A stretch of 64,000 bases of DNA from positions 124,001 through 188,000 of the forward strand of contig JAZQHB010000057.1 of assembly GCA_045540355.1 (NCBI GenBank). The letters are read 5' to 3'. Positions within the stretch are counted from its first letter, which is position 1. Each line of letters opens with the position of its first letter. Both the position numbers and the translations under genes were made by a program. Below are positions 58,361 to 64,000 of this stretch, in pieces. The notes beneath the pieces were generated by a model. It had not been told where the DNA came from. It saw only the letters and a program-made list of their open reading frames with translations, and searched no databases. The DNA comes from RGIG2945 sp045540355 (GTDB lineage Bacteria; Bacillota; Clostridia; Oscillospirales; Acutalibacteraceae).

Positions 58361-58395
58361 ATAACAACTAAAATATTATTCGGGAAGTGTTTTGC

Positions 58396-60180
58396 TTGGC
58401 TGAAAGAAAAAAACAATCCATGCTGAACGGTGCATTTATTCTCGTTGTAGCAACAATGCTTGTAAAAGTAATAGGTGCACTTTACAAAATGCCTCTTACG
58501 GCTCTTATCGGAGAAGTCGGCAGAGGATATTTTAATTCAGCGTATGAGATCTATACACCCATTTATGCAATATCAATGGCGGGTTTGCCGATAGCCGTTT
58601 CTAAGATGGTATCTCAGCAGATGGCATTGAAACGCTATCGTGATGTTCGCATGATAAAAAGTGTTGCCGCTAAGATATTTCTTATAACAGGTATTGTCGG
58701 CACTTTGATTTTATTAGGAGTTGCATATCCTTATGCGAATTTTATAACGAAATCACCTGACACCATCGCAAGTGTGTTAGCGATAGCACCGTCTATATTT
58801 TTCTGTTGTGTGATGTCGACCTACAGAGGATATTATGAAGGTTTGAGAAACATGACACCAACCGCCGTATCTCAGGTTATAGAAGCTTTGGGTAAGCTCG
58901 TTGTGGGTCTTGCATTGGCATTTGGTGTAGTTAAATACGGAATGGCACAGTTTAACAGCGGAGCAGAAGTGATTTTCGGAAAAGCTGTTACAAGTGAAGC
59001 TGAAGCTTTGAGTGCAATATATCCGTATTCCGCAGCGGCGGCAATATTGGGCGTAACATTGGGCACGATAGCAAGCTTTGTTTACCTCGTAATTCGTCAC
59101 AAGGCAAAGGGCGACACGATTACAAAGGAAGAATTGCTCGGTTCACCCGAACCGCTTACATTAAAAGAAACGACCAAAATGCTCATATCATTGGCAATCC
59201 CTATGGTTCTGAGCTCACTTGTACTTAACATCACTAATCTTATTGATACAACTACAATACAGAACAGATTGGCTTATGCGATAGAAACAGATTTACCTAC
59301 GATAAAGGGAATGTATGAGCACTCTTTGCTTGCAAGCGGAACCCTTGATAAGGATATTGCAAGATATCTTTACGGATGTTACGGTGCGGCACTTGACTTC
59401 AAAAATCTTATACCGACTATTACAATGGCTTTGGGTGTAAGTGCTTTGCCTGCACTCTCGGCAGCATGGGCGGTCAGAGATGAAAAACAGTCAAAGGTTA
59501 CGATTGAATCTGTTCTCAGAATAACAATGCTTATTGCAATGCCCGCAGGTATCGGAATGGCGGTACTCGCTCAACCGATATTGACAATAGTCTACGGCGG
59601 CAGTGATGCACAGAACTTAATTCCCATTGCAGCACCGATTATGGCTACTTACGGATATGCAATATTTCTTTTTGCACTCTCAACTCCGATTACAAATATG
59701 CTTCAAGCGATAGGCAGAGCAGACATTCCTTTAAAGGCGATTGTTGTCGGTGCAGTGGTAAAAATAATATGCAACTATGTTCTGGTAGGTACACCGAGCA
59801 TCAATATCAACGGTGCGGCAATAGGCTCAATTGTCTGTTATGTAATTGTCGTTTTGTGGAATTTAATTGCACTGATAAGATTATCAGGCGTAAAGCTCAA
59901 CTTCATGTCTGTGTTTATCAAGCCTACCGTTGCTGCGGTGCTTTGCGGCGTAGCGGCATGGGCATCTAACGGTCTTTTACTCAAGGTTATACCGGCGGGT
60001 GATATGTCAAGTAAGCTCAACGGGACTACAATTTCGGCAGTAATTGCGATAGGAATAGCAGTAATCGTATATGCAATTGCTCTGCTTTTAATCAAAGGAA
60101 TATCAAAGGATGACCTTGAAATGATACCAAAAGGCAAAAAAATAGCAAAAGTACTTGAAAAATTTGGATTTATAGGTTAA
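58396..60180 (+). CDS. SpoVB/MurJ-type polysaccharide (lipid II-like) flippase
   Basis: The 594-residue MOP-superfamily membrane protein has about 14 hydrophobic helices. It starts with GAFILVVATMLVKVIGALYKMPLTALIGEVGRGYF, the signature of clostridial SpoVB-like exporters. A loop of about 60 residues between helices near 240-300 is usual. It may flip lipid-linked wall precursors, in growth or in spore cortex formation. TTG 58396 is preferred (GGGAAG eight bases upstream); the GTG at 58387 is part of that site. It is followed closely by mazG. Confidence 0.82.
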   Translation: MAERKKQSMLNGAFILVVATMLVKVIGALYKMPLTALIGEVGRGYFNSAYEIYTPIYAISMAGLPIAVSKMVSQQMALKRYRDVRMIKSVAAKIFLITGIVGTLILLGVAYPYANFITKSPDTIASVLAIAPSIFFCCVMSTYRGYYEGLRNMTPTAVSQVIEALGKLVVGLALAFGVVKYGMAQFNSGAEVIFGKAVTSEAEALSAIYPYSAAAAILGVTLGTIASFVYLVIRHKAKGDTITKEELLGSPEPLTLKETTKMLISLAIPMVLSSLVLNITNLIDTTTIQNRLAYAIETDLPTIKGMYEHSLLASGTLDKDIARYLYGCYGAALDFKNLIPTITMALGVSALPALSAAWAVRDEKQSKVTIESVLRITMLIAMPAGIGMAVLAQPILTIVYGGSDAQNLIPIAAPIMATYGYAIFLFALSTPITNMLQAIGRADIPLKAIVVGAVVKIICNYVLVGTPSININGAAIGSIVCYVIVVLWNLIALIRLSGVKLNFMSVFIKPTVAAVLCGVAAWASNGLLLKVIPAGDMSSKLNGTTISAVIAIGIAVIVYAIALLLIKGISKDDLEMIPKGKKIAKVLEKFGFIG

Positions 60181-60220
60181 AATATATCTTGATGTTAAAA
60201 TGAGAGGAAAAGCTCAAAGC

Positions 60221-61018
60221 ATGATTGATAATTTCTCATTCAAAAGCAAGTATGGTGTTGATGACCTGGTGAGTATCATGGCAATACTCAGAGGCGAGGG
60301 CGGATGTCCTTGGGATGCAGAGCAGACACACGAGAGTATAAAGAAAAATTTTATCGAAGAAACCTACGAGGTTATCGAGGCAATCAATAAAAACGATAAA
60401 GACTTACTTTGCGAAGAACTCGGAGATGCGTTGCTTCAGGTTGTTTTCCACGCACAGATGGAAAAGGAAGAAGGCACATTCGATTTCAGCGATGTTGCTG
60501 ACGGAATATGCAAAAAACTTATTGAACGCCATCCGCATGTTTTTGGTGATATAAAAGTTGACTCTGTAGGTGAAGTTCTCACAAATTGGGATAACATCAA
60601 GAGAAAATCAAAGGGACAGAAAGATCAGGCACAATCAATGCTCAAAATTCCGAAAGAGTTGCCTGCATTGATGCGTGCAGATAAGATTCAGCAGAAAGCT
60701 CATAAGGCAGGTTTTGATTGGGATTCCGTTGACGGAGCAATTGAAAAATTGCACGAAGAAACAACGGAGCTTGAAAATGCAATCAAAAACGGTGATACAG
60801 AAAACATCAAAGAAGAGTTGGGTGACTTACTGTTCTCGGCAGTCAACATTTCTCGTTTCGTCGATGTTGATGCGGAAGAAGCTTTAACTCTGGCAAACGA
60901 CAAATTTATAAACCGCTTTGTTCAGGTGCAGAAAATGGCGAATGAAATCGGGCTTGATATGAATAATGCAAGCTTACAGGAGCTTGATGCACTTTGGGAT
61001 AAAGCAAAAGAAAACTAA
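60221..61018 (+). CDS. mazG: Nucleoside triphosphate pyrophosphohydrolase MazG
   Basis: The 265-residue housekeeping all-alpha NTP pyrophosphatase has two MazG domains. The first has GGCPWDAEQTHESIKKNFIEETYEVIEAI (metal-binding EExxE near residues 45-50) and CEELGDALLQVVFHAQM near 65. The second has LHEETTELENAI near 178 and IKEELGDLLFSAVNI near 197. It clears damaging or signalling NTPs. ATG 60221 or 60200 may be the start; the only purine-rich site (GAGAGGA, 60202-60208) lies between them and favours the later. Confidence 0.9.
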   Translation: MIDNFSFKSKYGVDDLVSIMAILRGEGGCPWDAEQTHESIKKNFIEETYEVIEAINKNDKDLLCEELGDALLQVVFHAQMEKEEGTFDFSDVADGICKKLIERHPHVFGDIKVDSVGEVLTNWDNIKRKSKGQKDQAQSMLKIPKELPALMRADKIQQKAHKAGFDWDSVDGAIEKLHEETTELENAIKNGDTENIKEELGDLLFSAVNISRFVDVDAEEALTLANDKFINRFVQVQKMANEIGLDMNNASLQELDALWDKAKEN

Positions 61019-61076
61019 TTTGAATTAGATATCTGTTAAGGATGTTTAAATAAAAAATGGAAGGAAAGAATTTATT

Positions 61077-61346
61077 ATGAACAAATCAGAACTTATCAGC
61101 GCAGTAGCAGAGAAAGGTCTCACAAAGAAGGATGCAGAACTTGCAGTTAACGGTGTTCTCGACACTATCATTGCAGAACTCGCAAAGGGTGAAAAAGTTC
61201 AGCTTATCGGCTTCGGTACTTTCGAAGTTCGCGACCGTGCAGAAAAACAGGGTCGTAACCCCAAGACCGGTGAAACAATGATCGTTCCTGCTTCTAAGTC
61301 TCCCGCATTCAAAGCCGGTGCAGCATTCAAAAACGCAATCAAATAA
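61077..61346 (+). CDS. hup: HU-family nucleoid DNA-binding protein
   Basis: The 89-residue protein is a complete HU: NKSELISAVAEKGLTKKDAELAV, the GFGTFEVRDRAEKQGRNPKTGE arm with the intercalating-type proline near residue 62, and the AFKAGAAFKNAIK tail. It bends and compacts DNA. Strong AAGGAAAG site and preferred codons fit high expression. Placed behind mazG, as in Bacillus and Clostridia, with its own terminator. Confidence 0.96.
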   Translation: MNKSELISAVAEKGLTKKDAELAVNGVLDTIIAELAKGEKVQLIGFGTFEVRDRAEKQGRNPKTGETMIVPASKSPAFKAGAAFKNAIK

Positions 61347-61365
61347 GTAAACCTTTTGTTCAAAT

Positions 61366-61402
61366 GGCAGTAATTCTGAAAAGGATTACTGCCGATTTTT
61401 TA
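61366..61402 (+). terminator. Terminator of the HU gene
   Basis: GGCAGTAAT / ATTACTGCC with a ten-base loop, followed by GATTTTTTAT. Confidence 0.88.
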
Positions 61403-61467
61403 TAGACAAACAAAGAAATGTGTGTTAAAATTGTTCGAACGAAAAAATAAATGAACATAATTGTTCA
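61403..61467 (+). promoter_or_regulatory. Promoter with two palindromes before the zinc-ribbon gene
   Basis: TAGACA (61403-61408) and TAAAAT (61426-61431) are 17 bases apart. Immediately downstream is the palindrome GTTCGAAC (61433-61440), at the expected start of transcription. Then comes TGAACA-TAAT-TGTTCA (61452-61467). Both are built from GAAC/GTTC half-sites. This is an operator-like layout for a dimeric repressor. Confidence 0.55.
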
Positions 61468-61482
61468 GGGGGAGATGTAGTT

Positions 61483-62472
61483 ATGCCGTTTTGTGGTATG
61501 TGCGGTTCGAAGATGGATGAACAAGATAGATTTTGTATGAGTTGCGGAACTCCGTCGATGACAACGGCAACAGCACCTGTTCCGGTAGTTAATACTCAAC
61601 AATCAATATCTAAAAATTTCCCGGTCAATGTGCACAATGGTTCTCAGCAGAGTTTTTCTCTTTTGAATAAAGAACTTGTGATTTCTTCCGGAATGGACAC
61701 TTTTAATTATTACAGAAAAGCATTCAGAGATTTTGCAAGACGACAAGCAGCTGCACTTGAGGCTGAATATCGTGCAACAATAACCAATCTTGATGCTTTC
61801 TTTATAGAATTTCCCGCTCTTTATGCAAAATACAGACAACCTCTTTTAGATTGTGCAATGTCTATTATGCTTCAATCGGGTGTTTATGACATTTCTGCTA
61901 AACAGTTCGAAGAACAACACACAGCCGATTTTTGCCTTTGTGCTGAAGATGTAGATGTTGCGGTTGAGAGTTTCAATCTTACAATTGAAGCAAATCAGGA
62001 CAGAAAGATAAGAATGTATAACATGATGCCCGGAGTAGTTTTTTCGGGTATAGGCGGCTTTGCAGCAGCACTTGCGATGAATGTTGCTGTCAACGCTATT
62101 GCAGAGGCAGATATAAGAAATGCAAATGTCTCTCAAAGACAAAGAGCCGAGATATTCGGAAGAATTAATACCGAAAATCTGATGGAGAGAGCTTTTGTTG
62201 ATTATTGGAGGGTATTTTTGTCTCTGACATGGCAACTTAACAGAAAAGGTATGGATGTCTGGTACCCGGACGAAGCAAGCAACGAGAGTGCCACGGGATT
62301 ATTTGAAAACCTTACATCGGGAATGCTTCCACCCGATAAAATTCCGGAGCTTTTGATAAAAATTCTTCAACTTAATCCGTATGCAGATGACCCGCTTGTT
62401 TATATCCGCCAACGAATAGGTATTACTAATGAGACTGGCCCGATTTTTAATTATTTCGGCATTGAAGGATGA
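61483..62472 (+). CDS. Zinc-ribbon protein of unknown function
   Basis: I do not recognise the family of this 329-residue protein. Its first 22 residues form a zinc ribbon with C4, C7, C18 and C21 (CGMC and CMSC pairs). A Ser/Thr/Pro/Gln-rich linker (about 24-60) follows, then a largely helical domain. One hydrophobic, glycine/alanine-rich segment at about residues 185-206 (VVFSGIGGFAAALAMNVAVN) may be a membrane or amphipathic helix. The C-terminal part (220-329) is soluble. GGGGGAG precedes the ATG. It has its own promoter with palindromes. It could belong to the edge cassette, but a gap of about 130 bases separates them. Confidence 0.7.
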   Translation: MPFCGMCGSKMDEQDRFCMSCGTPSMTTATAPVPVVNTQQSISKNFPVNVHNGSQQSFSLLNKELVISSGMDTFNYYRKAFRDFARRQAAALEAEYRATITNLDAFFIEFPALYAKYRQPLLDCAMSIMLQSGVYDISAKQFEEQHTADFCLCAEDVDVAVESFNLTIEANQDRKIRMYNMMPGVVFSGIGGFAAALAMNVAVNAIAEADIRNANVSQRQRAEIFGRINTENLMERAFVDYWRVFLSLTWQLNRKGMDVWYPDEASNESATGLFENLTSGMLPPDKIPELLIKILQLNPYADDPLVYIRQRIGITNETGPIFNYFGIEG

Positions 62473-62540
62473 TCGTCTTTTTTGAAGAAAATAGTGTTAA
62501 AAAGAACGAAGCTTTGATATTGTTAAACAAGAGATGATAC

Positions 62541-62575
62541 AAGGGACAACTCAACACAGAGAACCGTCCCCTGTG
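62541..62575. repeat. GGGAC...GTCCC repeat element before the nuclease-like gene
   Basis: GGGACAACTCAACACAG ends in GAACCGTCCC (62544-62571), giving GGGAC/GTCCC termini around a non-palindromic centre. A CAAGGG flank is on the left. It resembles the element at 41496-41549 and the common clostridial repeats of this form. It inserts a run of in-frame codons before the likely start of the next gene and should not be read as coding. Confidence 0.6.
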
Positions 62576-62605
62576 TTAGATGTTAAAGTAATTGAGGTAA
62601 CGATT

Positions 62606-63298
62606 TTGGGATATTCACGCAATGATATTTTAATCAAATCTCAGACTTCTTTTAAAGATGTGAAAACATTTTATAAGCAACCGTTTATTAACTACAACGG
62701 CAAGACTTCTGATACAGATGAGTTTTATACAGAAATCATTGCTGCGTTTTTATGTAAAAATATATCGGATTTTGAAAATGGTATTCCAAAAATAACCCGT
62801 GAAATCACATACAAGACAGTTGGTCATGATGGTTGCTTTAATATTGACACTCCTCGTGAAGAAGAAAAGATAGCAATGGAAATGTATAAGCAGTCATTAA
62901 ACGGATGCGTTTATGATTTTATAGGTGAAATGATTGATTATCAGACACCGTTGAAAAATAAGAGAACCGATGCAGCAGGAAAAATAGATTTATTATCTTA
63001 TGACGGATCTACTTTGTATATATTAGAGTTGAAAAAACCTGATAGCGAGGAAAGTATGTTGCGCTGTGTGCTCGAAGGTTATACATATATGAAAAATGCA
63101 GACCATAAAAAGTTGCTAAAAGACTTTGGTCTTCCGGAAGACACAATTATTAAGGCGAGTCCCTTTGTATTTAAAGACATGATACAGCATAAGCAGATGC
63201 GAGAGAAACGTCCGTATCTCTTCAAACTGATGTCTTTGCTTGACAGTAAACCTTTTTACATTACGAAAGAAAAAAATATTTATAAAGTGGAGGAATAA
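62606..63298 (+). CDS. PD-(D/E)XK nuclease-like protein (NucS/DUF91-like active site)
   Basis: I cannot assign a family with certainty. Residues 122-150 contain GKIDLLSYDG then LYILELKKPD, which fits the PD-(D/E)XK pattern: D128, 12 residues later E141-L-K143, followed by a helix (LRCVLEGYTYM). The arrangement is like the NucS/DUF91 nuclease core (RIDLL...ELK). The N-terminal 100 residues are a separate alpha/beta part. The TTG at 62606 is proposed (GAGGTAA upstream); an ATG at 62534 is in frame but its codons lie in the repeat element. It is two bases from the next gene, so both are co-transcribed. Confidence 0.55.
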   Translation: MGYSRNDILIKSQTSFKDVKTFYKQPFINYNGKTSDTDEFYTEIIAAFLCKNISDFENGIPKITREITYKTVGHDGCFNIDTPREEEKIAMEMYKQSLNGCVYDFIGEMIDYQTPLKNKRTDAAGKIDLLSYDGSTLYILELKKPDSEESMLRCVLEGYTYMKNADHKKLLKDFGLPEDTIIKASPFVFKDMIQHKQMREKRPYLFKLMSLLDSKPFYITKEKNIYKVEE

Positions 63299-63300
63299 AG

Positions 63301-63945
63301 ATGAAAAAGTTTCTGGAAGAAAAGCACGATTTGTTAGCAGGCATATTTGCCGTATTGGCATTTATTTCTATTGTTTGCGAAATTATATTAGGTGGTTTTA
63401 CAAAAGAAAGCTTTGTAGGCGGAATTAAAGATATATCAGGTATTCTTATTGATGTTTTGGTTCTGTTGGTCGCTGCCAGCGTACTGATTCGCAGACCGAT
63501 AAATTTCAAAGAAAAATTCAATGAGGCTATGAACACTATTAAAGATAAATACAATCCGCTGCTTATTGAAGATAAAAAAGAAGGAATTATCAGATATAAC
63601 ATTGCGAGTAATTCTGATGCAGTATTTTCAGGTTCAGCAAAATCACCTGAAAGAATTTTTGAACTTGATGAAAACGCACCGAATAAAATTAGTTTTTATA
63701 TCAATAAGAGTTTCTTTAATCAAAGAGGCGGCATTGATTACGATGCTGAAAAAATTGCAGTTCAAATTGCCCTTCGACTGCAATCTGCCTATAAGGATTA
63801 TAAGGTAAATACTTTTCCAAACGGAACAAACTACGGCATTGAAGTTGACTTTAATCGCGCATTAGACAGTAGTGATGATATTGATTCACTTGTATCTTTA
63901 ATCGACTATACTTTATTCCTTTTTGTTGCAAGAAATAAATCATAA
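63301..63945 (+). CDS. Two-helix membrane protein with cytoplasmic domain, unknown function
   Basis: I do not recognise this 214-residue protein. Two hydrophobic helices (about 12-32 and 44-64, hairpin) are followed by a soluble C-terminal domain of about 150 residues with mixed alpha/beta character (IIRYNIASNSDAVFSG; FYINKSFFNQRGG; KIAVQIALRLQSAY). GGAGG lies just before the ATG. It sits between the nuclease-like gene (two bases away) and a third gene starting at 63966, so the three appear to form one operon. A membrane-tethered sensor or effector is only a guess. Confidence 0.65.
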   Translation: MKKFLEEKHDLLAGIFAVLAFISIVCEIILGGFTKESFVGGIKDISGILIDVLVLLVAASVLIRRPINFKEKFNEAMNTIKDKYNPLLIEDKKEGIIRYNIASNSDAVFSGSAKSPERIFELDENAPNKISFYINKSFFNQRGGIDYDAEKIAVQIALRLQSAYKDYKVNTFPNGTNYGIEVDFNRALDSSDDIDSLVSLIDYTLFLFVARNKS

Positions 63946-63965
63946 CAAAAACACAAGGAGAAAAA

Positions 63966-64000
63966 ATGCAATTAAACAAAATTTTAGATGAAGCTATTCG
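63966..64000 (+). CDS. Third gene of the edge cassette, N-terminal fragment
   Basis: An ATG at 63966 with AAGGAG a few bases upstream opens a frame reading MQLNKILDEAI to the window end. Too little remains to identify it. It follows the two-helix protein by 20 bases and probably belongs to the same operon. Confidence 0.55.
   Translation, partial: MQLNKILDEAI

Noticed and set aside
61433..61467. LexA (SOS) boxes before the zinc-ribbon gene
   Set aside because: The half-sites match GAAC/GTTC but the spacings are 0 and 6 rather than the required 4, so a LexA site is not supported.
62534..62605. Coding start at ATG 62534 for the nuclease-like gene
   Set aside because: The 24 extra codons lie almost entirely in a GGGAC...GTCCC repeat and the ATG has no clear ribosome site; TTG 62606 with GAGGTAA is more likely, though not proven.
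1..64000. tRNA, rRNA, tmRNA, insertion sequence or prophage genes
   Set aside because: I looked for their conserved sequences and protein signatures on both strands by eye and saw none; a covariance or profile scan would be needed to exclude small RNAs.

Overview
The window is one gene-dense chromosomal segment of a low-GC, endospore-forming Bacillota, most likely class Clostridia and close to the Ruminococcus/Oscillospiraceae group. The evidence is the spoIIGA-sigE pair, RNase Y with YmdB, Asp23 with a FakA-like protein, the relA-dtd-MBL-hemZ order, strong AGGAGG-type ribosome sites and frequent TTG starts. I see no rRNA, tRNA, CRISPR array, insertion sequence or prophage. Accessory content is confined to short repeats and the right edge (about 61.4-64 kb).

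Left part (1-9.7 kb): a truncated leftward lipoate-ligase-like gene diverges from a tightly packed rightward run. That run holds a DUF2156 protein, a GNAT acetyltransferase, a DJ-1/PfpI protein, 5-formyl-THF cyclo-ligase, MltG, a U32 protein, NagB, NagA and a large secreted LRR/Big_2/FN3 protein. MltG, NagA and NagB point to wall-glycan turnover and amino-sugar recovery. A bidirectional terminator closes the run.

Aromatic operon (9.7-17.1 kb, leftward): aroF, aroB, aroA, aroC, pheA, an aroE-aroK fusion and aroQ. These encode the whole route from PEP and erythrose-4-P to chorismate, then to phenylpyruvate. In front of aroF is a perfect-looking sigma-A promoter, a 29-residue leader peptide very rich in Phe and Tyr, and a terminator hairpin with competing upstream pairings. 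This is a textbook ribosome-mediated attenuator and is the most interesting object in the window.

Maltodextrin block (17.2-25.0 kb, rightward): a lipoprotein binding protein, two permeases and an ATPase, then 4-alpha-glucanotransferase and glycogen/maltodextrin phosphorylase. Together they import and break down alpha-glucans. IlvE, an RluA-type pseudouridine synthase, MurA, a WalJ-like hydrolase, RlmH and a class II aldolase follow.

Core block (31-41.5 kb): RNase Y with a long structured leader, YmdB, an orphan family-5 binding lipoprotein, Asp23, a FakA-like protein, RecG and ThrS. From 41.5 to 50.5 kb come a small membrane protein, a secreted alpha/beta-hydrolase-like protein, adenine deaminase, BirA, an acyltransferase-3 membrane protein, SpoIIGA-SigE-YmxH, and a leftward aldose epimerase.

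Right part (50.6-64 kb): RecJ, RelA/SpoT, Dtd, an MBL hydrolase, HemZ, a uridine-kinase-like protein, a SpoVB/MurJ-type flippase, MazG and HU. Then come an unrecognised zinc-ribbon protein with unusual palindromes at its promoter and a compact unrecognised cassette cut by the window edge. The cassette has a PD-(D/E)XK nuclease-like protein, a two-helix membrane protein and a third gene.
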